Positions 1 through 11,075 of a stretch of 64,000 bases of DNA are shown here, piece after piece. Within the stretch, counting starts at the first letter, position 1, and the number at the start of each line of letters is the position of its first letter. Source of the stretch: Diaporthe sp. PMI_573 (taxonomy: Eukaryota > Ascomycota > Sordariomycetes > Diaporthales > Diaporthaceae); assembly GCA_021399435.1 (NCBI GenBank), contig JAJTUP010000049.1, positions 124,001 to 188,000 of the forward strand, in the 5' to 3' direction. A program made the translations under genes and the position numbers. The notes under the pieces are model-generated. The model saw only the letters and a program-made list of their open reading frames with translations, was not told the DNA's origin and ran no database searches.

Positions 1-241
1 ACAGTCAAAGTGTATGTGATAGACCTTGGGCAGAACCGAAAGAGGACGGCACTACCCTAGTGCAACGTGGTGAAGCGGGGCCATAGGGCGTGCCGTGTCA
101 TGCTTACGGCATTGCATGGTAGCTTCAAACATCGCAGCCAGGCCGTTGAGTGCCAACCGACCCGACATACCTTGCTTTTGTTCTTCTCTTGGCACGGACT
201 CTGTAAACAGCATTTATCACGCGCAACACGCAGTCGGCAAG

Positions 242-1244
242 ATGGCGTCCGATTCATCTCTCACGGGATCCGCCTTCGAGGGGCATGATGTCTACACCTT
301 ACATAACCAGCCATTCTCATTGTTCTCCATGATGGTCAGATTCACTTACGTCCTTGGACGCAGCTCAGCCGATTCTACCACAGCCGGGGTCCATGTAGAA
401 TACAAATTAGTGGACCATCACCGCCATGAGAACCTTGCAGAGGACTATCTGTGCAACGTCAATCCGAAGGGCCAGGTATGATGGAACAAACGACAAATTA
501 TCTGGCGACGTCAGACTCATACGTGATTGACTAGGTTCCTGCCTTGACGGGCCCCAAGCTCTCAGCCCCCCTCGCCGACAGCGTTGATATCTCTTACTGG
601 TTGTGCGGCCACTACCCCAACCTTCTCCCATCCGACCGTGAGGCGATCATCAGGGAATTGTTCACCAAGTTGCACGACCTCGAAATCTACAGCCTCTCTG
701 TGCGACCTGAATCGGTGCTTCCGGAATGGCGAACAAGTGGAGTCCCTCCGACCGCTGTCGATGCCCTGCTCGCCAAACCGGACTCGGAAATATCGCCCCA
801 GTATCGAAAGGCACTGGAGAAGAAGCGAGAATTGTACGCCTTTTACGCCTTACTCTAGTATGGTGTGCTTGTAGCTGACTTCAGGATTCTAGCCAAGTCA
901 GGACCAAGCAGGATGCCTTAAAGCCGGACCAGATCGAGCAGGCTGAGAAGCAGGCTCGGCATTTCTTCTCCGAGCTTCTTCCAATTTACAAGGCTCACGG
1001 GGGTGACTCTTTGTGGTTGTTCGGGCCTGATGCGGGCCCGACGTTGTTGGATGCTCATACCGTGCCGTTCATCGCGCGGATGAGGGATGAGAAAGTGAAG
1101 AGGAGCAACCTGGTTCCACCGGAGCTCCAGGAATACGCATCACGTGTGATGAAGCTCCCCGAGTGGGATAGTGTCATGCACGGGAGGCCGACAGTCTGGA
1201 ATGCTTCTCTGGGCCCTGTGCGCGAGATGGACCCGCTTTGGTAG
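242..1244 (+). CDS. Glutathione S-transferase-like protein, 3 exons
   Basis: Predicted cytosolic GST-like protein of 294 aa, assembled as 242-475, 535-833 and 893-1244. All junctions are GT-AG and the frame is kept (phases 0 and 2). The N-terminal half has the layout of a GST thioredoxin-fold domain: a segment with FSMMVRFTYVLG, then VEYKLVDHHRHENLAEDYLCNVNPKGQ running across the first intron into VPAL, the place of the cis-proline that binds the glutathione backbone in the family. The C-terminal half is helical and hydrophilic, ending in a PxxxWNxSLGP-like tail. No signal peptide. The start at 242 (ATGGCG) is the first ATG in this frame that places the domain correctly. Its 3' end faces the pectate lyase gene, which is convergent, 158 bp away. 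Family membership is by pattern only; the substrate is unknown and it could be a catalytically silent GST-like protein. Confidence 0.72.
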
Positions 1245-1402
1245 TGTTGGCAATTTTTCAGGGCTCATACGGCACTCGATATATATTCCAGGTTCTCTGT
1301 CTACCGAGATTGACGCCTATGAACAATTCACCCTTTCATGTGCTGTATCCCACCAAACTATCTATATACAAGAACACCGCGAACATCTCACCACACATCA
1401 AT

Positions 1403-2687
1403 CTAAAAGCCCAGAGTCTGTCCGGCCTCCTTCGTGACAGCAGCCTTGACGTTGCCGCTGCCGAGGAGAGAGTACGAGTATGGGGGCGAGCTGGCGGTCA
1501 GCGTCCCCTGCGGCGCCGAGTTCGCACTCTCGCCACCAAAGATAGTGTCAATGACAACAGCAAACCTATCAAACAGTTAGCCAGGCTAGTCTATCACATC
1601 CAACAAACCCAGGGAGCCACTCACCCGTCTTCGTCGCTGCTCTCGGTGAACACCATCTTCTTCCCGCTGTTCTCGAACACGGTGCTCTGGACCAGCGCCT
1701 GGGCGCCCATGCGCGTGTTGATGCCGGTGCTCTGCTCGTTGTAGTAGTTGTTGAAGATGTGCGCCGTGCCGAAGCGCAGGAGGGGCCCGCGGGAGTAGAC
1801 CTTGTAGAAGTGGTTGTTGGCGTAGGTGACGCGGAGGTGGCCCTTGTCCTCGGCGGCGTTAGAGTCGGAGTGGCCTACTAGTGTGCCCTTGGACTAGATA
1901 TTGATGATGCGGGTGTCAGTGGAAATGTTCCTGGTGGTAGAGTTTGGTGGGGGCTTGTTAGCATCGGATAGGGCAAGGAAGGAGGAACGTGCTTACGTGG
2001 TTGTGGAAGTAGTTGTTTGAGATGGTCACGAAGTCAGCTGCGTGTGAAAGATCGACTAGGCCGTCGTATGTATCTTTGCCTACGGTCTCGTCACCAGAGA
2101 AGTCGCAGTGGTCGACCCAGACGTTGGTGGACAGCTGGATAGTGACGCCGTCGCCGTAGGCTGCGAGGACCTTTGAGATCTTCATGTTCCTGACGATTAC
2201 ATTCTTTTGGCCATTGATGGTAAGGCCAATGCCCGTGAGGGCTGGCTGATGTTAGCACACGCATCGACACGATGGTCTCCACAGGTCGAAGACAGGTGTT
2301 GGATGGACATACAGCTACCAGCCTTGCCGACGATAGTCTTGTCGCTAGTGACTTGCACCTTGGCAGCACCGCTGATGGCACCTTGAACCACAATCACTCT
2401 CGCCCCTTCGGCACTAGCTGCGGCAGAGAGCTGCGGCAGGGTACTGACGGTAGTGGTTGCTCCGCCGGCTCCACCCTTGGTGCTGGTCAAGCATTTTAGT
2501 GTCTTTTCTCAAACATAGAGAGTGTGTGCTCTTACCCTCCGTTCTGTGTAGCATAGCCGATGTTGGCAGCATCAGTGATAGCTGCTCTCTTGGCCAACAC
2601 CTTTGCAGCATCTTCCTCGCGTGTAGGAGTCGGCGATGCTGAAACCAGCGACGCTGCAAGGACAAAGAGGGCCGAGGAGAACTTCAT
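1403..2687 (-). CDS. Secreted pectate lyase, polysaccharide lyase family 1, 5 exons
   Basis: Cleaves de-esterified pectin by beta-elimination outside the cell. Exons read from the minus strand: 2687-2536, 2482-2313, 2241-1997, 1893-1625 and 1565-1403, giving 332 aa, the usual length for fungal PL1. The first about 18 residues (MKFSSALFVLAASLVSA) are a signal peptide. Family hallmarks in order: TQNGGTKGGAGG near residue 50; VTIQLSTNVWVDHCDFS with the calcium-site aspartate; YDGLVDLSHAADFVTIS; LVGHSDSN; LRFGTAHIFNNYYNE containing the conserved catalytic-arginine region; and NTRMGAQALVQ. At the exon 3/4 junction the tryptophan or tyrosine usual after NH is absent, because the acceptor ATCTAG sits just before SKGTLVGHS. 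That junction should be confirmed by RNA. A TATA-like CTATAAG lies about 100 bp upstream (near 2787-2792). Confidence 0.93.
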
Positions 2688-3901
2688 GGTGGCGATCGCG
2701 TACAAAGGATATCAAGTCAACAAGATGAGGCGGTGATATCGAGGTGGCAGCGATGCCAGTGAGCGTTAATGGCTTCATCCGCGCGTCTTATAGGTATTTA
2801 CATCACAGGTTAGGCAATATCATGAAGCTCCGTACTTCTACAATGGGCGTCGCCAATGCGAGTGGAAATTATTACAGGACTCCCTTAGGTGGAAATAAAG
2901 GCAATGATCGCGGTCACAAGCGCACCAAATTTGATTGAAGTGTCCTTCACATCACTACTATTCTTCTCACTTGCCTGTTCATGTGAGTTATTTCAGGGAT
3001 TGGTCTTGCTGTGGTGACTCTTGGCAGGTCGCATGTGGAGATCTACAGGAGCGTCCGGAGAATCGCCTCATTCGCGGAAGATCCGTGGCTCTTGGCCCCG
3101 GGTCCTCCCCTACACCACAACACGGGCCAAGTCTGGGGAACGATGATGAGTGGGATCACCTGTTCCGGTAGCCCAGTTGGAAGACTGGCCTATCTCCAAG
3201 TCTTTTCCAGCAATGGATGCGGTGATGTAGACAACCAAAGCTGGGCCTACGTTCCTTCGTGGTAACTTTCACCACTCACATGGGGGATAACATGTCTACC
3301 TTGACCCAGATGTAGTGTTCTGTCTGCACCATATCATGGAAGAATGCATTGCCGACGGATGTGGGTGGCGCGGTCTCTGAATCATCGACACGTCTTAACC
3401 CAGTACCTTGTTGTCAACTTGCCATGTATCTTGCCATGGATTATGAATGTAAGCTAATATGGGAGACCACTTGCCACCACGGGTTTTGCTGCGGTCTTTG
3501 TCCTATGCGACTTCTTTCCTTTATCCAGAGACATAATCCCACATGGGAGATTGAAGCCCGGTTCACTTTTCAACATGAGTTTGTTCAAATGAGACATGTG
3601 TCTTTTTTTTTCTTTTGTCATTTCGTTTCTATTATTTCTCTCCGGTTTTCTTTCTAGACGTTTCTTATCCTGCTGTCATGCGTTTCCGCACATTCCGGAG
3701 GAATAGAGGCAAAGAGCAGGTCAAGAAGGTATTTATTTACAAGAATAGAAAGAATCCAATCTACAGGAAACTTAGAAAATTATGCTCACCTGTATGGAAA
3801 GATTAGAGCTGTAGCTAAGTCATTCGTTAGTAATCAAATGAGGCCAGCGGATGTTCGACCTGCAGGATCCTGCTCAGGTGTCCTTGTGTAGAGACGAGGC
3901 T
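2688..3901. other. Intergenic, no gene seen
   Basis: Divergent side of the pectate lyase: its promoter occupies about 2690-2900. The rest has only short ORFs without family signal. T-rich patch at 3603-3660. No tRNA-like or repeat structure recognised. Confidence 0.5.
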
Positions 3902-4363
3902 TTAAAAGTCGGCCCATCGGCAGAAGATCTTGAATGTTTCCCCAGCATGCCAGGCTGTACAAATCGAATGATAGAGCTCTGGACTCTCGGGCTCAAGGAA
4001 TCCCAAATCGTCATCTACCAAAAACTGGACTTTTTCTCTGACCAGATAATGGTTTACAAACCTCCTGAAGTAGTGTGGGTCCCAGCCGCCGGATTCAGCA
4101 TAGCATATCAGCATCTTGGATTCTACGATTAGCCTTTCGATGTCACGTGAATATTCCCCGGTCTCGAAATTGAGGGAGATGGATCTGGTGACAGGACAAA
4201 GGTTCTCGTCCACAAGTAATTGGTGGCCTCGACAAAGTTGGATCTCTGCTCTTGTGGGATCGTGTCGAGATCCTGGCCGGCCCGACGGCTTCGCCTGACT
4301 GTATGGATGGCCGTAGAACACCCCGGCCTTCTTCTTACGGAACAGACTGCTGAAGAACCTCAT
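3902..4363 (-). CDS. Hypothetical protein, 153 aa
   Basis: Single-exon ORF that I do not recognise. I start it at the ATG at 4363, giving MRFFSSLFRKKK. The open frame runs 56 codons further upstream to 4531, but that extension looks like untranslated leader. The protein has a short amphipathic N-terminus followed by a lysine cluster, a proline/arginine-rich stretch, and a hydrophilic domain rich in aromatics and acids (YAESGGWDPHYF, LVDDDLGFLEPESPELYH). No signal peptide and no membrane segment. It stands alone between two intergenic stretches. The N-terminal cluster could tether it to a membrane, but that is only a guess. Coding status is supported by frame length and amino-acid composition alone. 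Confidence 0.5.
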   Translation of the reverse strand: MRFFSSLFRKKKAGVFYGHPYSQAKPSGRPGSRHDPTRAEIQLCRGHQLLVDENLCPVTRSISLNFETGEYSRDIERLIVESKMLICYAESGGWDPHYFRRFVNHYLVREKVQFLVDDDLGFLEPESPELYHSICTAWHAGETFKIFCRWADF

Positions 4364-4988
4364 GATGCCTGATCTTGTTTTGGTTGAAATTGGCATGTGT
4401 ATGTTGTTTAGCATTGGAATCAGTGTTCCAGTGATGTGCGTATGGAGAAGAACGAAATGATAATTAACAGAAACAATCCTGACCGACCTTTTATAATGTG
4501 AACCTACTCCACTATCCATTCTTTTGGGCAACGGGAACTTCAGTCAACAGCATTGTCGTTGTACTGCAAAGACAAAGGTTTTGAGTCGAGGGGAGAGTCG
4601 GTCCGAGTTTTGGCTGGCCACAACAATCTCCTCGCATGTGCATTCGTAAGAAACTTGAAGAGCGTTGACCTTCTTGCACTGCCAGCGAACCCCACCTCCT
4701 ATTGGCTACGAGGACAATAAAAGGAAGCCATTTGTTCAGCACGTACTTTAGTCGTCTTGTTACCCAGGCAGTTGACATAAAGAGGATATCATGTGCACCA
4801 CAAGTACGTGGCGAGGTGACGTAGAGTCTTTGTACACCATTTTTCTCTTATTTAGACAGAAGCATTATGTACAGATGTCGCCATGAATCTGCGACAAGGC
4901 GATTGTAAATTCGACGGCCAGCCGTATGCGATTGCGTCTCTCATAAATCATGAATAGACAGATCTTCCTGCCAACAAAGGAGCTGGAG
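4364..4988. other. Intergenic, no gene seen
   Basis: Contains the presumed leader and promoter of the 153-aa gene and the 3' side of the small secreted protein gene. Minus-strand ORF 4512-4778 has no family features. Confidence 0.45.
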
Positions 4989-5370
4989 CTATTGGCAGCT
5001 GGCACGCACGATCGTCTGAGGTGGTGCGATGGTGGCGCCTGAGTTGGCTCCCAGTACAGTGAGCTTCACTCCATCTACACCCTCGAAGGCGCAGCTTGCA
5101 GTTCCTGCTTGAGCGATGAAGTCGACGGCTAGGGTGTTGTCTTTCGTGGGAACAGGTTAGCTTTCTTGTGATCGCGACGAGTTGGACCCGTTTGGACGGC
5201 TTACTCAGTGCAACAGCGCTTCCATCTACAGGGGCATTCACACTGAAAGAAGCCCCCGCACCGGTAAAGGTTAATTGTGTTGTCGCAGCCTGGCGAGGAA
5301 GTAATGAAGGTGCTGCCGATGTCATCCCGAAGAGGGCGGCGAAAATTATTATTGCCCAAGAGTAAGACAT
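4989..5370 (-). CDS. Small secreted protein, 105 aa, 2 exons
   Basis: Exon 1 is 5370-5205 and exon 2 is 5140-4989; the intron is GTAAGC...AAAG, phase 1. Residues 1-19 (MSYSWAIIIFAALFGMTSA) form a clear signal peptide, followed by a Kex2-like LLPR site. The mature part of about 80 residues alternates hydrophobic and polar residues (LTFTGAGASFSVNAP, GVKLTVLGANSGAT), which suggests a small beta-sandwich, and has only two cysteines (SCAF and the C-terminal ASCQ). They could form one disulphide. This resembles the short secreted beta-rich proteins common in plant-associated ascomycetes, some of which are studied as effector candidates; no function can be read from the sequence. The 65-codon frame without the splice ends in unrelated sequence, so I prefer the spliced model. 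Confidence 0.72.
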
Positions 5371-6718
5371 AGTGGTTGTAATGAAGCGAGTGTTAAGAAG
5401 AGAAATTCAGATGGACGGCCCGCGATTTGACTTTGACTTGATAAAATGTGAAGCTTGCCATCCGAAAGCCAGACGGACATCAGCCGGTGATATAGGTCTC
5501 TCTGCTTGTGATTTCTGCCAACTGCACAATGTTTCCTGTCTCAGGTTGAGTCGTGGCGGTGCATGTTTCCCTCGTCGCAGGTCATGCTAGTGCAAATCCA
5601 AAACCCCGGCAGGACAACCTTACTCACCTCGGGCGGCACTGCTAAGAGGCGGGAAAGTATCACAAGCCTTGCGATAGCTGGGGGGAGGAAACCCCGGGAA
5701 CTGAAGTCCCGGTCGAATCTGGCGTGACGTGTCGGTCAGTCACAAACATCACCCTCTCAGGAGTCAAGCACTTCAAAACGGCGGGTGGCCCCGTGTCCCA
5801 CCTAACAAAGTGCCGTCAAGGCTCAGCTTGTGGTCTTAGCTCTCGGCTGAAACTCGCTGAGCCCCGGCGGCATCGAACGATAGTCACAACAACACAAGCA
5901 CCCAAGAATTTGCGGGTCGGGGGTCCAACTACCAGAAACCGTTCCCGCTCCGGAAAATTCTTTTTCTCACGTTCGTCCCATTGTAAGCCGGCATATACGC
6001 AGCCAAGGCAGTGTCGCACCCCGGGGGCGGTGGAGATCGCCTCGACCCGAGGCTTGGCGCAAATCCCCGAGGATATTGGAGAGGGTCGAAAAGGTCAAGT
6101 AGGGTAAGCGCAGCGACAGGCCAGTCCAGTACAGTATGCTGGTTGGCCTGGTGATCTTACAGAAACGATGCTTGGATATGTGATATAGTCCTTGGTGGGA
6201 TGGCATCCCGGAAAAGGTTCTAACTCGAGGTAAAGTTGCATCTCCTTGTTGTAGGATCCCTGCTACAGGAGGCTGGTGTTTTTAAAATGAATCACCACAA
6301 TTTCACCCCGTTTTGCATCAGGCTTCGATACAAAGTACAAGCTGTCCAAGCGATTAATAGGCCACCTTGCGGGTTTCTTGCGCTCATTTATTCATCGCGT
6401 ATCTGGTTTGGCATGCACACTACACACCAACCCAAGTACGGACTGTCACTAATCAAAGAAAAAATTAGAGATCAAGCGAATATGCCCCGTGTGAACTACA
6501 TTAGACCTACCTAGGTACCCTCTTCGAATGCTCAACTTGAAGGGAAAGTTGAAGACGCGCTCGAGGCCAAAATTGCAGAACTCATCTGTACATGAGACTT
6601 GCATCCGCTTGATTCCATGGCAGATATGACCACTCGTGGAGGGTCGGGCTACGACCTCATTCTTGGGTTCAGGTAGGTTCAAAGCGTGCTTGAGTTTCAA
6701 CCTCGAGTTGTATTAAAA
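5371..6718. other. Intergenic, no gene seen
   Basis: About 1.3 kb of mixed composition. Plus-strand ORFs 5724-6107 and 6236-6514 have no recognisable domain and no codon pattern like neighbouring genes. A palindromic CCTAGGTACC-type motif occurs near 6508-6520. Confidence 0.45.
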
Positions 6719-8149
6719 TTATCGGATCTGGTCTAGTAGCGAAAGTGCCTCGTCGCTTTCCATCCACAGTTCGAAGTCATTCTGATAGAGCTCCTGATAG
6801 AGCTCATTCTCCTGGTAGAGTTTATCCTCCTGATAAAGTTCATCCACCTGCAACATTCTATACTTTTGGCAGACTCCATCCTCCTCATAGAGACTATCTT
6901 TCACAAAGACATCACCCTGGGAGTAGATGTCGTATTCCGGATCGGCGTCAATGTCGTCGGGGTATTCCGGACAGATGTTATCTTCCAGATAGACCATTTC
7001 CTCCGGGTGGATTTCTTCCTCCTGATCAGACATAGACTCATATCCGGAGTTATTCTCCAGCTCGAGGTCTTCTAGATTGAGGTCATCCTCTAGTATGGAT
7101 TCATCGTCTGGAATGGATTCATCGTCTGAGTCGGATTCATCGTCTGAGTCGGATTCATCGTTTGAGTCGGATTCATGGCCTGAGTCGGGTTCACTATCTG
7201 AATCGGATCTCACTTTCTGCATTATTTCAGCAATGATACGGCTTGGATCCCAGTTCGATTCAATATCATCATTATCCTCCGGAACTCCGTCAGGTGCTGT
7301 GTAACCCAGAACCATGCGGCAATTTAGCCGGTATCGCACGGCGTTTGCCTGCAACAAGTGCTCCATGCAGTTGTCATTCGTGCGTGCTCTCCTCGGATCC
7401 CAAACATCTTCCAACAACCTGCTGCTTACACAGGCTGAGCAAGACTTGTGCGGCTCGTAACCGATCTCTCTCGGAAACTGCCGGTACACGGCCAGCATCT
7501 GATCCGCCATCCCCAGCGTGATCACTTTCTTAGCCAGCTCTTCATTTTCCATCAGCATTGGAGCCCAGTAACGTGTAGATATAGCCAAATCCCGGAGTAT
7601 TGGTTCGTTGTAAAGGCCCTTCTGCGGGGACGCGAAAATTGCCAAAGCGCCGAGGGTACCGGGGAGTGTTGGCCCCAGCTCACGAGAGATTATGGTCCAG
7701 ATAATCTTCTTATAACCCATGAAGGCATCGCGCATCCTGCGGCATGTTCCTGTGACCGCCCTTGCGGAATCTAGATCGGGGAGCTCCAAGAATATGGCTT
7801 GAAGCATTTCCGTTGGGAGGCTCAGCAACCTAGCCCTGGGGGCACCCGCGGGAGACTCGTCTTGGATCTTGCAATCTTCTTCGGTGGTTTGCGTAGTTGA
7901 ATCGTCTTGGCCATCGCAGCGACAGACAGAGCTTGCTCGGGTCTCATCAGATATATCCGAGGCTGAATCATCTGGGAGGATGTCATTTTTGACGGATCTT
8001 TCGATTTTGTAGGGGACATACAAAGCTGAGGGTGTCCACGGCCCCAACTCAGCTGATCTTTGTGTCGGATCGACACTCATCTCGAAGAGAATGTAGAAGG
8101 AAAAGGCTGCTACCAAGAAGACGTCACTGTGTTCCAGGAAGAGACGCAT
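6719..8149 (-). CDS. F-box protein with acidic C-terminal repeats, 476 aa
   Basis: Likely substrate adaptor of an SCF ubiquitin ligase (inference from the F-box). Single exon. An F-box sits at about residues 107-145 (LLSLPTEMLQAIFLELPDLDSARAVTGTCRRMRDAF). A conserved-looking middle region follows, with GYEPHKSCSACVSS. The last third is strongly acidic: short repeats of DES/DDES at about 315-351, then LYQE/ELYQ repeats at about 430-465. The DNA of both repeats is itself repetitive (near 7080-7200 and 6780-6850), so their length may vary between strains. The first 20 residues are hydrophobic (FLVAAFSFYILF); this could be a membrane anchor, or the true start could be M24 (ATG at 8080). Fungal F-box proteins of this shape are numerous and mostly uncharacterised. 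Confidence 0.75.
   Translation of the reverse strand: MRLFLEHSDVFLVAAFSFYILFEMSVDPTQRSAELGPWTPSALYVPYKIERSVKNDILPDDSASDISDETRASSVCRCDGQDDSTTQTTEEDCKIQDESPAGAPRARLLSLPTEMLQAIFLELPDLDSARAVTGTCRRMRDAFMGYKKIIWTIISRELGPTLPGTLGALAIFASPQKGLYNEPILRDLAISTRYWAPMLMENEELAKKVITLGMADQMLAVYRQFPREIGYEPHKSCSACVSSRLLEDVWDPRRARTNDNCMEHLLQANAVRYRLNCRMVLGYTAPDGVPEDNDDIESNWDPSRIIAEIMQKVRSDSDSEPDSGHESDSNDESDSDDESDSDDESIPDDESILEDDLNLEDLELENNSGYESMSDQEEEIHPEEMVYLEDNICPEYPDDIDADPEYDIYSQGDVFVKDSLYEEDGVCQKYRMLQVDELYQEDKLYQENELYQELYQNDFELWMESDEALSLLDQIR
7070..7205 (+). repeat. In-gene tandem repeat, GAGTCGGATTCATCG-type units
   Basis: Imperfect 15-bp units (TCATCGTCTGAGTCGGAT and variants) repeat about five times inside the F-box gene and encode the aspartate/serine repeat on the minus strand. 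In-frame unit length preserves the ORF. Confidence 0.8.
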
Positions 8150-9604
8150 GCTTACATGGGTAGAAAGTTCTGAGATTCGAATGATTTGAAAAGTTGATGA
8201 AATGGTAAAAGAATAAGATGTCTGATCATTCCTTCTGGAGTTTGATGAGAATTTTATAGGAGTCGGGTCATTACTGTGTATACTATTGGTAACCTATCTG
8301 TGTTCATGCATCTTTAGCACACGGCCTAGTAGAGTTTCGTGCGTTCCGAAGGAATGCCACCAGTTGCCTAGGCACCCATACTCTCCTTTTGATGTGGGAA
8401 ATTGACGTTGTAAATTTTCGACTGGATATGCAAATTCCGTTGGCTCCTGTCCTCCATTCTCTTGTCAATGTTCTCCAGTGTGATTATCAGGCTTAAGTCT
8501 AAGCTCTACCGATCAGAGCACAAGATTTAATGTAGTGTGATAGAATGTCATATTTTAGCCTGTATGGTATTTCTAGGTTGTTGTCGCAGATGATTGTGCG
8601 TTTGCAGAGCAGAGCCATATGTTCAATCTGGGTAATGGCAGCTTTTATCAATATCTATTTTGGGCAATCTGTGTTCGAAGGTCTAAGTCACATGACGAAG
8701 GCAATCTTAGTGCTTGATGGCGTCAGACTAGGTTGCTTGTATCTCGTGATAGATTCGAGTTTGATAGCTTGCCAACAGCACCAGTGTGAATAGACTAGGC
8801 ACGGCCCGAAACTACTAGTAAGACTTTTAGTACAAAAAGGTAGCTTCTGAGGGAACACTGGTTTGCAGAAGCAGATTAAAAAGTCACTGTCTAAAGCCTT
8901 GCATGGCGAATCTCACCGTAATTATCTATAGAATACACTGCGCCTTCTCCTGAAAGGATGCTTATTGTCGTTCCGGCTTAGTAGAGGAACTTAAAAAAAT
9001 ACAATAGTCTGTGGTACACTTGGCTTCTAGCGCGTGATTTGAAGAAATTACACATTATGATCCAGGCAACTGTGGGTTTTCTATAATCGTGCCTTGCTCC
9101 AATCACAAGATCCCGCGGCTTCTTTATCTCCAAGATTTCACACGTCACGTCTGTCCTTTCATTCTGTAGACTCTTTCTTTCGCTCAGGGACCAGGCCCCA
9201 ATAAGAGCCTTTGTTTGTGCAGTCCTTTCTCTGGATATGTTTGTCGTGCTGAAGCCTAGGCGACCTCGGGTAGGGCTTAGAGAAGAACGCCATTGCTGAA
9301 CTATCAGACACCAACTAACCAACGTTATTTGCAATATGCTTCGGGAATCCTTCTAGTTGTGACATATCCTTCCATATTCGAGTCAGCATTAGCCCCAACA
9401 TTCATACAGATGACATTTTCGACTGTGGCATAACATCATTGCATATTTTCTCCCAGTTTCATTTCTCACCTCCTTGGCTGGAAGACCAGGCCAAATATCA
9501 GTTACCAAACTCGGTCTAACTATCATCGACGCTGGTCGCCGAGAAAACCCACGTCGCGTTCCTGGAGCTAAGTTTATTTGTGCCAGACAAAACTCAGTAT
9601 AATT
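8150..9604. other. Intergenic, holds a diverged dispersed repeat
   Basis: Promoter side of the F-box gene on the left. The middle (about 8585-9009) is a diverged copy of the repeat found at 32659-33122 (listed separately). No protein-coding gene recognised. Confidence 0.5.
8585..9009 (+). repeat. Dispersed non-coding repeat, copy 1
   Basis: Aligns by eye with 32720-33122. Shared landmarks in the same order: GATTGTGCG...TTGCAGAGCAGA; GGCAATnTnTGTTC; CTAAGTCACAT; TTTGACGGTGTCA/CTTGATGGCGTCA; AAGACTTTTnGT; GGTTTGCAGAAG; TCACTGTCTAAAGCCTTGCATnGCGAA; TTAGTAGAGGAACT; AATACAAnTAGTC. Many substitutions and small indels separate the copies. The 3' end is A-rich (TTAAAAAAATACAA). The 5' boundary is uncertain. 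No ORF is conserved between the copies. Confidence 0.7.
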
Positions 9605-11075
9605 ATGACCACCATCCCCACAGGCTCCAAGTCCAAAGCACATCGTGCCGAGAAACCCCCAGACGCTTTCCCTTCCTCACCGAGCATTCCCAGCCCAGAA
9701 CCACCCGCCGAAAGACGGCTGAAACGCCGAACACCCCCCGAACCGATCTCTCCTACCCCCAGAATACCCAAGCGAAGATGCACACGACCCGACAAACCAA
9801 ACCTCCGCCTCTTCACCCGCGACGTGAAATTCGCCCTCCCCCTAGCCCCAAGCAAGCGCGAGCGCGCGGCACCCGGCTCACCCGCCGACGAGGCGACCAC
9901 GGCTGCGCTGGAGCAATGCGTCGACCTGGCCCTGAGGCTGCTGGAAGAGGGACGGGGCAACAGGGTTCTCGTCGCAGTCGGGAAGCGGATCGTGGCGGAG
10001 CGGAGGGCCAAGGCAGCACAGGTTGGCGGCGCGGCGGTCGGGATCTACAAGGGTGATTTGCGGGACATGCCGATGTGGGTTGGGAGATTTCTCCGGCAGG
10101 TCCGGGAGGTTGGGATCCCGATTTGTGTTTGTGATAGTCTCTCTGGTTATGGTTTGACGCAGAGGTGGGGATGGGGCAGTGGTATGGAGGACTATGACTG
10201 TAGGAACAGCGCGATTGTGTATATACACCAACGTGTAAGTTGCGTATACCTATTCCCCACACTGGCCTGTAGGCTTAATTCTAATCTCACCCGCAGCTTG
10301 TAGATGGCCTCCTCATATCAACAGAAAATGTCGAGCAGTGTACCACAGAACAGGAGACTCTCAAAGCCGAGATCCAGCAAGGCACGAGGAACATAGACGA
10401 CCACACAAGAACAGAACTCGAGCGCATGCAAGAATCCCAAGCCCAAGCTCAAATAAGCCTCGAACGAGCAATCTTCAGCATATCAGTCATCCTAGCCCAC
10501 GAGTTCGTCCACTGCTTCACGGGGTTCCTGACGGGCGGCGCCCAGCCGGCGACCCCGGCAGCCCTGAACGCCTCACCCTACAGCGACGACAAGCACGGGG
10601 AGGCCGGGTGGTACTGGACGCTGCACACGTTCGGAGGGTTGAACCACGTCTGGTTTGGCAAGGACGAGCCTCTTGAACCGGACCATTTCGGTGTCCCGAC
10701 GCTGTTGCAGTATAACAAGCGGCGGAGCGAGTCGTTCTTTTACCAGGTCAACCATGAGGTGGTTAGGTCGATTATTGGATTGGACTGGGCTTCTTATAAT
10801 AGAATTGGTGTGTTATTGCAGTCCTAACTTGCCTCAACTTTTCAAGTGCTAATGCGTAAATCACAGACCCGAATTGGTTTCTGAACCTGAGGGATGAGAC
10901 TACAAGAACACCATACCAAGAGTGGAATACTGCGTACGAGGAGATTGTGGCCCGCAATATGGGCAAAAGTAACATGGCTGGAAGAGACTTTGGCATTCAT
11001 GCTCTCTTCAAATTGATTGCGGCTGTTTTCAGACTTTACTTACCCTCGGCCTCAATCCTTAGACTCCGCCTATGA
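9605..11075 (+). CDS. Hypothetical protein with HExxH motif, 3 exons
   Basis: 449 aa from 9605-10234, 10297-10807 and 10867-11075, all GT-AG and in frame. Residues 1-75 are disordered and proline/arginine-rich (PSSPSIPSPEPPAERR). The middle carries EQCVDLALRLLEEGRGNRVLVAVGKRIV and a GIYKGDLRDMPMWVG patch. Exon 2 holds AHEFVHCFTGFLTGG with HExxH at about residues 278-282, followed by EAGWYWTLHTFGG and HVWFGKDEPL. HExxH is the zinc-binding core of many metallopeptidases, so a peptidase-like role is possible, but no third ligand is obvious and the family is uncharacterised. No signal peptide. The last about 12 residues (after RLYLPSA) may be intron read-through, since TTTTCAG lies just before. 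Confidence 0.68.
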
